NCBI GenBank assembly: GCA_014843695.1
Contig: CM026401.1
Coordinates: forward strand, 30,601,446-30,665,445
Origin: Archivesica marissinica
Taxonomy: Eukaryota; Mollusca; Bivalvia; Venerida; Vesicomyidae
Length of the DNA stretch: 64,000 bases
Reading direction: 5' to 3'
Part shown: positions 14,861-24,643 of the stretch, piece after piece
How positions within the stretch are numbered: position 1 is the first letter of the stretch
Layout of the letters: each line of letters starts with the position of its first letter
Notes under the pieces: generated by a model
Told to the model about the DNA's origin: nothing
The model's input: only the letters and a program-made list of their open reading frames with translations
Database searches by the model: none
Program-made: the position numbers and the translations under genes

Positions 14861-16098
14861 ATGTCCCAGGCTAGGATATACCATCCTGTCAATGTTTATG
14901 ATACTTGTCCCAGGCTAGGATATACCATACTGTCAATGTTTATGATACTTGTCCCAGGCTAGGATATACCATGTTGTCAATGTTTATGATACTTGTCCCA
15001 GGCTAGGATATACCATCCTGTCAATGTTTATGATACTTGTCCCAGGCTAGGATATACCATCCTGTCAATGTTTATGATACCTGTCCCAGGCTAGGATATA
15101 CCATACTGTCAATGTTTATGATACTTGTCCCAGGCTAGAATATACCATGTTGTCAATGTTTATGATACTTGTCCCAGGCTAGGATATACCATGTTGTCAA
15201 TGTTTATGATACTTGTCCCAGGCTAGGATATACCACCCTGTCAATGTTTATGATACTTGTCCCAGGCTGGGATATACCATGTTGTCAATGTGTATGATAC
15301 TTGTCCCAGGCTAGGATATACCATGTTGTCAATGTTTATGATACTTGTCCCAGGCTAGGATATACCATGTTGTCAATGTTTATGATACTTGTCCCAGGCT
15401 AGGATATACCATACTGTCAATGTTTATGATACTTGTCCCAGGCTAGGATATACCACCCTGTCAATGTTTATGATACTTGTCCCAGGCTGGGATATACCAT
15501 GTTGTCAATGTTTATGATACTTGTCCCAGGCTAGGATATACCATACTGTCAATGTTTATGATACTTGTCCCAGGCTAGGATATACCATACTGTCAATGTT
15601 TATGATACTTGTCCCAGGCTAGGATATACCATCCTATCAATGTTTATGATACTTGTCCCAGGCTAGGATATACCATGTTGTCAATGTTTATGATACTTGT
15701 CCCAGGCTAGGATATACCATCCTGTCAATGTTTATGATACTTGTCCCAGGCTAGGATATACCATACTGTCAATGTTTATGATACTTGTCCCAGGCTAGGA
15801 TATACCATACTGTCAATGTTTATGATACTTGTCCCAGGCTAGGATATACTACCCTGTCAATGTTTATGATACTTGTCCCAGGCTAGGATATACCATACTG
15901 TCAATGTTTATGATACTTGTCCCAGGCTAGGATATACCATGTTGTCAATGTTTATGATACTTGTCCCAGGCTAGGATATACCATACTGTCAATGTTTATG
16001 ATACTTGTCCCAGGCTAGGATATACCATACTGTCAATGTTTATGATACTTGTCCCAGGCTAGGATATACCATCCTGTCAATGTTTATGATACTTGTCA
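14861..16098. repeat. 44-bp satellite array
   Basis: About 28 tandem units of 44 bp containing cccaggctaggatatacc, then a variable triplet (atcctg, atactg or atgttg), then tcaatgtttatgatacttgt. Units are nearly identical, suggesting recent amplification or homogenisation. Confidence 0.96.
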
Positions 16099-16111
16099 TG
16101 ATTCTGTTGCA

Positions 16112-16318
16112 GCTGAATTGGTCATACTGTACACACGTGATCCAGGGTCCAGACATCTGAGAGATCAACAACTCTACAACACCAACATTTACTGTGTTTC
16201 TACGCAGCCGGAACTCGTTCGACTTCGAGATCAACATCGGTTTTACAGCCTATATGATGAGCTTTCAAATTCACAACAGCTATTGTTAAAATATACAATT
16301 GTGAAATGTACTCAGTGA
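16112..16318 (+). other. Possible host terminal exon (weak)
   Basis: After the 44-bp array a pyrimidine-rich tract ends in ttctgttgcag, a plausible 3' splice acceptor. It is followed by an open frame of about 65 codons of non-repetitive composition ending at 16318, with AT-rich sequence downstream that could hold a poly(A) signal. No domain is recognised. The stretch could equally be non-coding spacer; the only support is the acceptor-like site, the open frame and non-repeat composition. Confidence 0.2.
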
Positions 16319-16449
16319 TATATTTGAATAATTTATTTATTGATCCATGTCAATGTTTCTATGTATTTCACTGAGATTTTACATAAATTGCATTGGATAA
16401 TAACAACACGTGAATCAGTTGTTTTAGATAAATTGCATTGGATAATAAT

Positions 16450-17531
16450 ATTACACATACACCACAGGAAAACATCACGCATACACCACAGGAAACCATT
16501 ACACATACACCACAGGAAACCATTACGCATACACCACAGGAAACCATTACACATACACCACAGGAAAACATCACGCATACACCACAGGAAACCATTACAC
16601 ATACACCACAGGAAACCATTACACATACACCACAGGAAACCATTACACATATACCACAGGAAACCATTACACATACACCACAGGAAAACATCACGCATAC
16701 ACCACAGGAAAACATTACACATACACCACTGGAAAACATTACACATACACCACAGGAAACCACATACACCATAGGACACCATTACACATACACCACAGGA
16801 AACCACATACACCAAGGACACCATTACACATACACCACAGGAAACCATTACACATACACCACAGGAAAACATCACGCATACACCACAGGAAACCATTACA
16901 CATACACCACAGGAAAACATTACACATACACCACAGGAAAACATTACACATACACCACAGGAAAACATTACACATACACCACAGGAAACCACATACACCA
17001 TAGGACACCATTACACATACACCACAGGAAAACATCACGCATACACCACAGGAAAACATTACACATACACCACAGGAAACCATTACACATACACCACAGG
17101 AAAACATTACACATACACCACAGGAAAACATCACGCATACACCACAGGAAACCATTACACATACACCACAGGAAAACATTACACATACACCACAGGAAAA
17201 CATTACACATACACCACAGGAAAACATCACACATACACCACAGGAAACCATTACACATACACCACAGGAAAACACCATAACCCAGTACACATACACCACA
17301 GGAAAACATTACACATACACCACAGGAAACCATTACACATACACCACAGGAAAACATTACACATACACCACAGGAAAACATCACACATACACCACAGGAA
17401 ACCATTACACATACACCACAGGAAAACATTACACATACACCACAGGAAAACATTACACATACACCACAGGAAAACATTACACATACACCACAGGAAACCA
17501 TTACACATACACCACAGGAAACCATTACGCA
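16450..17531. repeat. 24-bp satellite array
   Basis: About 45 units of 24 bp, acacataccaccacagg-type followed by aaaccatt, aaacatt or aaacatcacgc. Because 24 is divisible by three and the unit has no stop, long ORFs appear on both strands (such as 16438-17280 plus and 16333-17001 minus); these are artefacts. The Polinton is inserted at the right edge of this array. Confidence 0.96.
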
Positions 17532-17537
17532 TATGCC
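17532..17537. other. Polinton target-site duplication, left
   Basis: TATGCC immediately precedes the left terminus and is repeated exactly at 53703-53708 just after the right terminus. A 6-bp duplication is the known hallmark of Polinton integration. Confidence 0.93.
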
Positions 17538-17577
17538 AGTAGTTAAGGGGGGTACACTTTCGAAGGGGGGTACATTG
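17538..17577 (+). repeat. Polinton left terminal inverted repeat
   Basis: Begins AGTAGTTAAGGGGGGTACAC and runs into g-rich gggggtacat motifs. The reverse complement of the right end begins identically apart from one g fewer. Clear similarity lasts about 40 bp; beyond that both ends keep the same spaced ggggtacat style without strict alignment. Confidence 0.9.
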
Positions 17578-17889
17578 TCAATGGGGAAAATACATTGAAG
17601 GGGTACATACTTAAAGTTAATTATTTCGACTTAACAAATAATAAAAAAGACAATAACATTTTTCAGTTTTAATACAAAATATATTTCGAAGACAAGTTTT
17701 TGCTATTTAATGTTTACAAATTAACAGACCATTACGCTTCCGAGTGATAAGAAAAATGAGCAGAAAAAAATATTATTTGGTATTTATTAGAAATAAGAAT
17801 GGACAAATTATTTTGTTTTTATTAAAATTAAATACATATTTTATATGGTAATAAAAAAGGGTAAGGTTTTAATTAAAATTACATTATAT
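17578..17889. other. Left subterminal AT-rich spacer
   Basis: Non-coding, strongly AT-rich sequence between the left terminus and the first leftward gene, with a few residual ggggtacat motifs near the end. No ORF, RNA gene or clear regulatory motif is seen. Confidence 0.6.
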
Positions 17890-18233
17890 TTAGGAAATAT
17901 CACTACGTAACCAATTTTCTATCTGCATATCGCTCATATTCCAGTACTCCGAGGAAGTTAACAGTCTGTAGTGAAGGGGAGGTGACAGCGCAGTTACTGG
18001 GTGATGTGTATGGGTAGGAGTTCTAAGATGAGGTGACGGTGCAGATACTGGGTGATACGGCTGTGTAGGAGTTCTATACATTTGTCTACAGTACGGACAT
18101 TTATTAAGTCTTGGTACACAGTTTTTACACACAAGAAGTTTACAATTACACTCATTTACAAAATAAATGTCCGTATCATCCTGTAGAAAATGCCACATTC
18201 TTCTCCCCACAGCTCGATGTATGATGTTGTCAT
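17890..18233 (-). CDS. RING-type zinc finger protein (frameshifted)
   Basis: From the ATG at 18233 the frame reads into a Cys-x2 position where the second zinc ligand is expected, then loses frame near 18185; a one-base shift re-enters the long downstream frame. That frame carries ECNC, then CKNC, then CPYC, so the spacing matches a RING of C-x2-C, C-x-C, C-x2-C, C-x2-C type. The C-terminal half is proline- and histidine-rich and ends with a short acidic tail. RING proteins of viruses are usually E3 ubiquitin ligases or apoptosis inhibitors; either role here is inference. It is the leftmost gene and is read towards the terminus. The 106-codon ORF from the internal ATG at 18210 would lack the first ligand pair. 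Confidence 0.6.
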
Positions 18234-18315
18234 GATGTAGAAAATCTGAAAATAATATTTATTTTGGTAATAGTATGTTTAAGCATAAATAATAATTTTA
18301 TAGACAAATAGATTG

Positions 18316-18692
18316 TTACGAGACTTCATTAAACCAACCATCTTTACCGTACAGGTCTGCGTAATCGACACAGTTTCGACAATCAGGGTTAAAGTATACA
18401 CCACAATAAACCTGATGTTTATACAAATGCCTTAAACGTTTAATCTTGATGCATGTCGCCCGTATATTCCCTGATACAATTTATGTAATCTGTAGTTGTT
18501 AATTATAGGGTCACAAGGCACAATATGTGTATAATGGTCTTTACTATATCTATGTAGGGGCATGGAGGGTGGCGTTTCTGGGTCGTCTCTATCTAGTTGT
18601 CTATAAAAATCATATTCAAGAGGCAAAAAAAAATGCATAATTTTCCCCGGTTTACCGTATACGACGTAAAAGTTTTTATAGTGGCAATGCAT
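18316..18692 (-). pseudogene. Unknown protein with C-terminal Cys pairs
   Basis: The ORF at 18432-18692 reads leftward and breaks near 18440, where another frame continues to a TAA at 18316-18318. The downstream part carries a Cys-rich stretch (YCGVYF then DCRNC), which could bind metal. The N-terminal part is rich in aromatic residues (MHFFLPLEYDFYR). Sequence just upstream (18693-18774) is open in a third frame, so this may be the 3' half of one longer gene starting at 19146. No family is recognised. Confidence 0.45.
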
Positions 18693-18774
18693 GCCCCGGC
18701 GGGGATAAATGTTTTATTCATACAAATAATAGGATATATGAAATATTTGTGTCCAAGATCAGATATCGACAATA

Positions 18775-19146
18775 TTAGCGGTGCATCAGTGATAGTTTTC
18801 TAGGATCGATATTTTGTCGTCCAGTTCGTTGGATAGTCTTGGTATCGAGGAACTTCCCGTTAACTACAAACCCCTTTCCACCTTTATCGGTGGTGTAAGG
18901 GATAAAAAACGGGTTTTTATCGTAGACACTTTCGTTTATAGTATAATGTTCGCTTTCCTGTATACGGGTGTGGAGAGTTTCCAGTTTTTCAAATTCTTTG
19001 TCGGTGCATCGGGGGTAGCGATTGAGTTCTCTTGAACGGTTTTCTTTGTCGAATTTTATAAGTATTCTACATTCCACAGCGTTTAGTTCGGTTAAGGTGT
19101 TTGTCACTTTGTCTAAACCTTCCAAATGGGTGTATAAGCTAGCCAT
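18775..19146 (-). CDS. Unknown protein, 123 aa
   Basis: A leftward ORF starting at the first in-frame ATG (19146), with charged, helix-favouring composition: an N-terminal stretch with Leu and Val spacing, then many Lys, Arg and Glu, ending in a basic tail. No domain is recognised. It lies between dUTPase and the preceding frameshifted ORF in the same orientation and may be the 5' part of the same gene, since open sequence continues beyond its stop in another frame. Function unknown. Confidence 0.5.
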   Translation of the reverse strand: MASLYTHLEGLDKVTNTLTELNAVECRILIKFDKENRSRELNRYPRCTDKEFEKLETLHTRIQESEHYTINESVYDKNPFFIPYTTDKGGKGFVVNGKFLDTKTIQRTGRQNIDPRKLSLMHR

Positions 19147-19318
19147 TTTTATTGGAAATTGTCAAGTTATCAACAGCTGTTCACAATAGTTGCATACCTA
19201 AGTATGTTTTACGTATTTCCTCCGGGGTCCTTCTTGCTCTTGGGGTGCGACGACTTCGGGGTCCTCTGAAATAGTAATAAAAATATGTCTATTTATTTCC
19301 CCAAACCAAAACCCATAT

Positions 19319-19725
19319 TTATTTCCCCAAACCAAAACCCATATGCTTATTTGTCACTACTAACGAGTCACATTCTTCAATTTCCGTATACAAAATTTGT
19401 TCGCACACCAACTGCGCAATTCTATCCCCGGCGGTTATGCGATAGTCCTGATCCCCAAAGTTGAGTAGGACAACCCCGACGTAACCCTGTCTACAACTCC
19501 GGCGCCGATGTGAATAGCGTGTCTCACGGCCAAACCAGATCTTGGGGCTATACGTCCGTAACACCCCTCTGGGAGAGCTATCGCTATATCTGTGAATACT
19601 AGCGTCGTTTTACGTGCACTAAGTATAACATCGGTCGGTGCATATAGATCAAAACCCGCAGAATATTTAGTACCTTTACTCGGAGCGATTGGTCTGCGTG
19701 TTAACTTAGTGAACAATAGAGCCAT
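19319..19725 (-). CDS. dUTP pyrophosphatase (one-base frameshift)
   Basis: Trimeric dUTPase, which hydrolyses dUTP to dUMP and PPi and keeps uracil out of viral DNA. The conserved motifs are all readable: AGFDLYA (motif 1), PRSGLA (2), GAGVVDR running into GYVGVV (3), GDRIAQLV (4) and a short glycine-rich MGFGLGK end (5). Motif 3 is split by one missing g near 19484, so the N-terminal 80 or so residues and the C-terminal part lie in different frames. Length without the break, about 135 aa, is normal for the family. The C-terminal glycine-rich motif is shorter than usual. A 26-bp tandem duplication (19291-19340) contains the stop codon. Confidence 0.85.
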
Positions 19726-19756
19726 TATGATACAACATTGTTATCTAATCTTACCG

Positions 19757-20121
19757 TTATATACTCATATGGTTGAGGTTATATGCTAGATCGTCATCTG
19801 AATCTAGCATTTCGTCGAATTGCCAATCTATATCTCGAGGGGTATATGCATGACAATAGTTTGCGATTTTCATCACACTGAGTGAATATGGGGGAGACAG
19901 AGGCAACATGTATAGTAATCCTTAAAGAAACAATAGTGGGCTGTTATGAATTCGTTTGCAAGTTTGTCCGTCGGGCATAACCCCTGTATCAACTCATTAT
20001 TGTCATAATATTCGCAATATATTTGGACCATAGCCTCATTTGAATCCCCATGGCATTTTGGTAATACGTATTCGCTAACGTATCTAGCTTCCCATTCGCA
20101 ATTGTATCCCCACCAAGCCAT
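19757..20121 (-). CDS. Small Cys-rich protein, paralog A (frameshifted)
   Basis: The ORF starting at 20121 (MAWWGYNCEW) ends at 19873, but another frame continues directly from MKIANYCHAYTP to a TAA at 19757-19759. Together they match the order of two relatives in this element: a Trp-rich N-terminus, EYVLPKCH, a YCEYY stretch, PT then a helix, DYYTCCLCLP, then MKIANYC, YTPRDID and an acidic tail. The CC-x-C and YC residues recur in paralogs B and C. Family and function are unknown; clustering suggests an accessory, host-interaction type locus (inference). Confidence 0.5.
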
Positions 20122-20208
20122 TGTTTTTATTATACTGAGTTAAAACAAAATTACTCACCTTATATAAGGTGTATACAGGGCCAATATACAGTAAAGTTGA
20201 ACAAAATA

Positions 20209-20425
20209 TTACCAACCTGTATACATTTCACAGAGATGTTCGTCTATGTCTGAGGGGGTATAAGAGCTACAGTACTCGGCGATTTTCATTGCGTCGATTT
20301 CAATATCAGGGCGACAGTCGCAACATATAGAGTAATCCTCGAAGAATGCCGGATAGTAGTGGTCAACGAATGTTTTGACCGTCTCGGGAGTCGGGGGTTC
20401 GTCTTGCACGGACGGGTTATAGTTA
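20209..20425 (-). pseudogene. Small Cys-rich protein, paralog B, 3' half
   Basis: C-terminal half of a gene whose 5' half lies at 23566-23731, separated by the Harbinger-like transposon. The segment holds PPTPETV, DYSICCDCRP, DAMKIAEYC and YTPSDID, matching paralog A position by position. If the transposon and one TA are disregarded, the two halves abut in frame, which supports a recent disruption. It reads leftward like its neighbours. Function unknown. Confidence 0.55.
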
Positions 20426-20656
20426 TAGTAGGCATTTCTAACCTATTCTGATGACGAGATGTACACCTGATTAAGGACGCACTCACCTGTGTAGGGGTTA
20501 TCTCAAAATATAAATTTAATAAGCGTTTAGGCAAAGCCAAAATAAACACTGATTTCTTTCAAATAAAATATAAATCAATAAGCAGGTGTCGCTTTTTTTT
20601 ATTCAATTCTAATCCAATCCACAATCTTGTAGTAGTGTAATGTGTTTCTCATAAAG

Positions 20657-22455
20657 TCATTGTGCAATTCGTTGTTCTCGCGGATTAGATCCGCCAGTCG
20701 TCACCAACGAGTGACGACGCGGGGGCTCGACTTGCTCATCGTCAGAACATAGATTCGCAGCGATGTTGTTGCGACGATCTCCGGCTGCAGTAGCACGACG
20801 ACCAGCCGCTCTTTCAGGAGCACGGGCGACCCAGTTACCCGCCCTCCGTGGGGCACGGCCGTCTTCTCTTGGCTGTCTATCATCCTGTACTGACACAGGN
20901 NNNNNNNNNNNNNNNNNNNNNNNNNNNNNNNNNNNNNNNNNNNNNNNNNNNNNNNNNNNNNNNNNNNNNNNNNNNNNNNNNNNNNNNNNNNNNNNNNNNN
21001 NNNNNNNNNNNNNNNNNNNNNNNNNNNNNNNNNNNNNNNNNNNNNNNNNNNNNNNNNNNNNNNNNNNNNNNNNNNNNNNNNNNNNNNNNNNNNNNNNNNN
21101 NNNNNNNNNNNNNNNNNNNNNNNNNNNNNNNNNNNNNNNNNNNNNNNNNNNNNNNNNNNNNNNNNNNNNNNNNNNNNNNNNNNNNNNNNNNNNNNNNNNN
21201 NNNNNNNNNNNNNNNNNNNNNNNNNNNNNNNNNNNNNNNNNNNNNNNNNNNNNNNNNNNNNNNNNNNNNNNNNNNNNNNNNNNNNNNNNNNNNNNNNNNN
21301 NNNNNNNNNNNNNNNNNNNNNNNNNNNNNNNNNNNNNNNNNNNNNNNNNNNNNNNNNNNNNNNNNNNNNNNNNNNNNNNNNNNNNNNNNNNNNNNNNNNN
21401 NNNNNNNNNNNNNNNNNNNNNNNNNNNNNNNNNNNNNNNNNNNNNNNNNNNNNNNNNNNNNNNNNNNNNNNNNNNNNNNNNNNNNNNNNNNNNNNNNNNN
21501 NNNNNNNNNNNNNNNNNNNNNNNNNNNNNNNNNNNNNNNNNNNNNNNNNNNNNNNNNNNNNNNNNNNNNNNNNNNNNNNNNNNNNNNNNNNNNNNNNNNN
21601 NNNNNNNNNNNNNNNNNNNNNNNNNNNNNNNNNNNNNNNNNNNNNNNNNNNNNNNNNNNNNNNNNNNNNNNNNNNNNNNNNNNNNNNNNNNNNNNNNNNN
21701 NNNNNNNNNNNNNNNNNNNNNNNNNNNNNNNNNNNNNNNNNNNNNNNNNNNNNNNNNNNNNNNNNNNNNNNNNNNNNNNNNNNNNNNNNNNNNNNNNNNN
21801 NNNNNNNNNNNNNNNNNNNNNNNNNNNNNNNNNNNNNNNNNNNNNNNNNNNNNNNNNNNNNNNNNNNNNNNNNNNNNNNNNNNNNNNNNNNNNNNNNNNT
21901 GGTTATCATCCTGTACTGTCGCGGGCTGGTTATCACCCTGTACTGACACAGGCTGGTTATCATCCTGTACTGGCGCTGGCTGGTTATCACCCTGTACTGG
22001 CGCGGGCTGGTTATCACCCTGTACTGGCGCAGGCTGGTTATCACCCTGTACTGGCGCGGGCTGGTTATCACCCTGTACTGGCGCTGGTTGGTTATCCTGT
22101 ACTGGCGCAGGCTGGTTATCACCCTGTACTAGCGCGGGCTGGTTATCACCCTGTACTGGCACGGGCTGGTTATCATCCTGTACTGGCGCGGGCTGGTTAT
22201 CACCCTGTACTGGCGCGGGCTGGTTATCACCCTGTACTGGCGCGGGCTGGTTATCATCCTGTACTGGCGCGGGCTGGTTATCACCCTGTACTGGCGCGGG
22301 CTGGTTATCACCCTGTACTGGCACGGGCTGGTTATCATCCTGTACTGGCACGGGCTGGTTATCATCCTGTACTGGCACGGCTGGTTATCCTGTACTGGCA
22401 CGGGCTGGTTATCATCCTGTACTGGCGCGGGCTGGTTATCATCCTGTACTGGCAC
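20657..22455 (-). CDS. Minisatellite-encoded repeat protein in the transposon
   Basis: A leftward frame open across most of the repeat encodes a decapeptide repeat of PVQDDNQPA / PVQGDNQPA type, followed by a non-repeat Arg- and Ala-rich tail (residues after the gap) ending at 20657. A 1000-N gap lies in the middle, so length is unknown. The repeat is 30 bp (ggttatcaccctgtactggc core), hence always in frame. The non-repeat tail may mean this is a real second transposon ORF, but no homology is recognised and a repeat artefact is possible. Confidence 0.3.
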
Positions 22456-22478
22456 TGGCTGGTTATCATCCTGTACTT
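20881..22478. repeat. 30-bp minisatellite
   Basis: Tandem 30-bp units with core ggttatcaccctgtactggc and gcgggct, present on both sides of the N gap (20900-21899). Two units lack three bases or more. The repeat is internal to the Harbinger-like transposon. Confidence 0.95.
20900..21899. other. Assembly gap, 1000 N
   Basis: Exactly 1000 N inside the 30-bp minisatellite; true array length is unknown. Confidence 0.99.
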
Positions 22479-22527
22479 ACATGATTGGGGATGTGTAAAT
22501 TATATATATATCCTTTAGACTACAGTC

Positions 22528-23231
22528 TTGCTGTCTGCAAGGAACAGAACATTATTGTTTATGATTTGGGCAAGAACATATCCAACATACCACGTGTTGG
22601 CCACTATATTTGGTGTAAGTGTTGGCACTGTGAGTCTTGAAGTCAGACATATTATCCCACTGATTTATGACAAGTTAACGCATTTTGTTGTTTGGCCGAC
22701 AATGGTTGAATGGCTATGGAGAGTACATGGGCCAAACTACACATGGCTGTGGTTGTTATAGATCGAACGTCCCATCAAATGTATCAACAAGAAATGGAAC
22801 CACAATAACGGTATTAATCGGGGCACCGTAACTATCATTGCATGCACTTACAGATGGTGTTTGATGTGCATCGACACATCGAGAGTGGATATCTAGGTCA
22901 TCTTGATGATGCCCAACAATACGGCTTGATGAAACAGGTTGGACCAGACTTACATTTTCCAGACGATTAATTTTATGCGACAAAAATCTACCCTAATCGC
23001 GATTATGTTATGAACGCATATACCTCGAAAGCAGCCAGGAGAAAGACGAAAGTGTCGTAAACTAAATAGATATATCACAAAATACAGAGTGCGCGTAGAG
23101 CATGCTATGGCAGATATCAAATGTTATAGATGTGTTAGCACTGTGTGGAGAAACCCCAGAAATATGTTGTCCCAAACGGTGTCCATATGTGTTTCGTTGT
23201 GTGTAGGCGCAAGCAAATGGAACTGATTCTT
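22528..23231 (+). pseudogene. DDE_Tnp_4-type transposase, decayed
   Basis: The open first part (22528-22761) has the helix-turn-helix-like block LLFMIWARTYPTYHVLATIF then GVSVGTVS and a WPT segment typical just ahead of the catalytic core in Harbinger/IS5-like transposases. Downstream, in fragments separated by stops and shifts, are a D-containing IDRTSHQMY block, YHCMHLQMVFDVHR and SGYLGHLDDAQQYGLM blocks, IYPNRDYV, and RACYGRYQ/HAMADIKCYR near the end, matching the family's D, D and E regions. At least five stops or frameshifts make it non-functional. The sequence to 23563 is AT-rich 3' non-coding with AATAAA motifs. Confidence 0.75.
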
Positions 23232-23565
23232 TAAGAAATAAAATAGTATGGCTATATCCGATTTCTTTTCTTTGAATTATTGTCGTTACAAGTTGGCTTG
23301 GATGTATGAGGTTTTCATTTTACTGGCACGGCTAACCCAGATAAATAGAAGGCAACAGTCCATATAGAAATCCTACACAGTCATGCCAACTACAAAGGAC
23401 AGTAATGTACAGTTCACAGTATAGTGTACGCCTCACAAAATAAATAACCCATTGATACAGCCATGCATACATTTTATATTGTACAATAAACTTGAGAAAA
23501 CCCCCAATATTTTATCGTCATCCGATGTTCATCTCGTGATCAGAATAGGTTAGAAATGCCTACTA

Positions 23566-23731
23566 TTCGCAGTAAAGTTGGGCCATATATGTTCCCAAAT
23601 ATGAAGTGTTGTGACAGGGAGGTAGTACGTATTCGGCAATGTACTCCCCAGTCCCAAAGGCATTGGTAATTCCAAACCCAATCAGAGATTTCCTTTGTAG
23701 TCATATTTCTCAAATCGGCTTTGTTATCCAT
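23566..23731 (-). pseudogene. Small Cys-rich protein, paralog B, 5' half
   Basis: Reads leftward from ATG 23731. The first frame (MDNKADLRN...) is lost near 23645 at a g-run; the neighbouring frame then gives GEYIAEYVLPPCHN, aligning with ARYVSEYVLPKCHG of paralog A, and ends YMAQLYCE exactly at the transposon border. The 3' half is at 20209-20425. Confidence 0.55.
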
Positions 23732-23735
23732 ATCT

Positions 23736-24026
23736 TTATCGTAACGCTACGTAAATTAAAATGACCAATCTAGGGTTGCACATATAGTGAAATCTCGCCA
23801 ACGTCATCGCATCCTCGTATTCATTCGCTATGCGTACGCCACAACAATAGCGATAGTTCTTCATATATTCCCAGTGGAGTTTCACACATTTATGTATTAA
23901 CTCCTCCGTGGGCCGGACATTAAGGAGGTTATTGGATTTGAAATAACACCAATAGTCTTTTGCAATTGTATGGGTAATTCTCCGGTGCTGTGACAACTTG
24001 GTAACGTCCAGGATATAGACTTCCAT
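23736..24026 (-). CDS. Small Cys-rich protein, paralog C
   Basis: A 96-codon leftward ORF containing PTEELIHKCVKLHWEYMKNY, CCGVRIANE, EDAMTLARFHYMC and NPR, which match the PT-helix, CC, DAM/KIA and YC positions of paralogs A and B. The N-terminus is unlike theirs. The C-terminus after NPR may be frameshifted relative to A. It is 54 bp downstream of the NADAR gene in the same orientation. Function unknown. Confidence 0.55.
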   Translation of the reverse strand: MEVYILDVTKLSQHRRITHTIAKDYWCYFKSNNLLNVRPTEELIHKCVKLHWEYMKNYRYCCGVRIANEYEDAMTLARFHYMCNPRLVILIYVALR

Positions 24027-24080
24027 ACTGTGTGTAAAAATGAAAATGGTAATAAATACTAATCGATTTTATACCTGTTT

Positions 24081-24616
24081 TTAATACTTGAACGTGCTGT
24101 GCGAGGCAATATCTATATCGCACTTGATCCAGTATCTCACACTTTTTAATATAAGTCCTGACAGGTTTAATCCGTTCCAATTGAGTGTGATTGTAACATC
24201 CGGGCACCCTATCCTCATCCCCACTCCCCAGAACCGGTCTAGGCAAGCTTCCCCCATGAACCTATCGCCAGTGTTTAACAATCGGTCTTTGAGGTGTTGA
24301 TGTTGGGTATATTTGTATACGTTCCCCCAGAACATGATGTTCCCGCACACGCGTTTCCATCCGTCAGCATTGAAAGTCGGGAACTGTTGCCCCCCTAACT
24401 TTTTTATTTCGTACGGGTTTGTCGCCTGCATTATTTTCTGGGACAATGTTTCATTGCCAAACATTTTCATTTTTTTGTATTGAAAGTACTGTTCTACGCA
24501 GTTAAATACGGTTCCATCCCCCCGAATGTTTCCACAAACTTGCACGGGTACATATTACTGAATGGGGAGTAATGCACAGAGTATACTACAACATCGGAAG
24601 TGGTTGTTGTAGGCAT
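24081..24616 (-). CDS. NADAR (YbiA/DUF1768-like) domain protein
   Basis: Reads leftward from ATG 24616 (MPTTTTSD). The start holds SPFSNMYPCKF, then a c-run at 24518-24523 shifts frame, and the rest continues with VEQYFQYKKM, KKLGGQ, FWGNVYKY, TGDRFMGEACLDRFWGVG, the signature order of NADAR domains (about 150 aa, full length). Family members cleave N-glycosidic bonds, from riboflavin intermediates to ADP-ribose on guanosine, so a role in removing nucleotide or nucleic-acid ADP-ribosylation is possible (inference). The upstream PolB frame runs into this gene without a stop (continuous at 24494-24940). Alternative: a separate gene whose neighbour lost its stop. Confidence 0.8.
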
Positions 24617-24643
24617 TGTTGCTTTGCGTCTTATATTCCTAGT

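Larger units (their letters stand above)
20428..23563 (+). mobile_element. PIF/Harbinger-like DNA transposon, 3.1 kb
   Basis: Ends are inverted repeats: GTAGGCATTTCTAACCTATT at the left matches the reverse complement of the right end for about 35 bp with one mismatch. Flanks show TA at 20426-20427 and 23564-23565, a 2-bp duplication. Inside are a decayed DDE_Tnp_4-type transposase (plus strand) and a long 30-bp minisatellite. Typical Harbinger duplications are 3 bp, whereas 2-bp duplications are reported for the related ISL2EU group, so superfamily placement is tentative. It splits paralog B. Confidence 0.8.

Noticed and set aside
16333..17525. Long Cys- or His-rich ORFs (up to 280 codons)
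   Set aside because: The 24-bp repeat lacks stops and is divisible by three, so open frames arise automatically.
20763..22518. Plus-strand 573- and 556-codon ORFs
   Set aside because: Shadows of the 30-bp minisatellite plus N gap.
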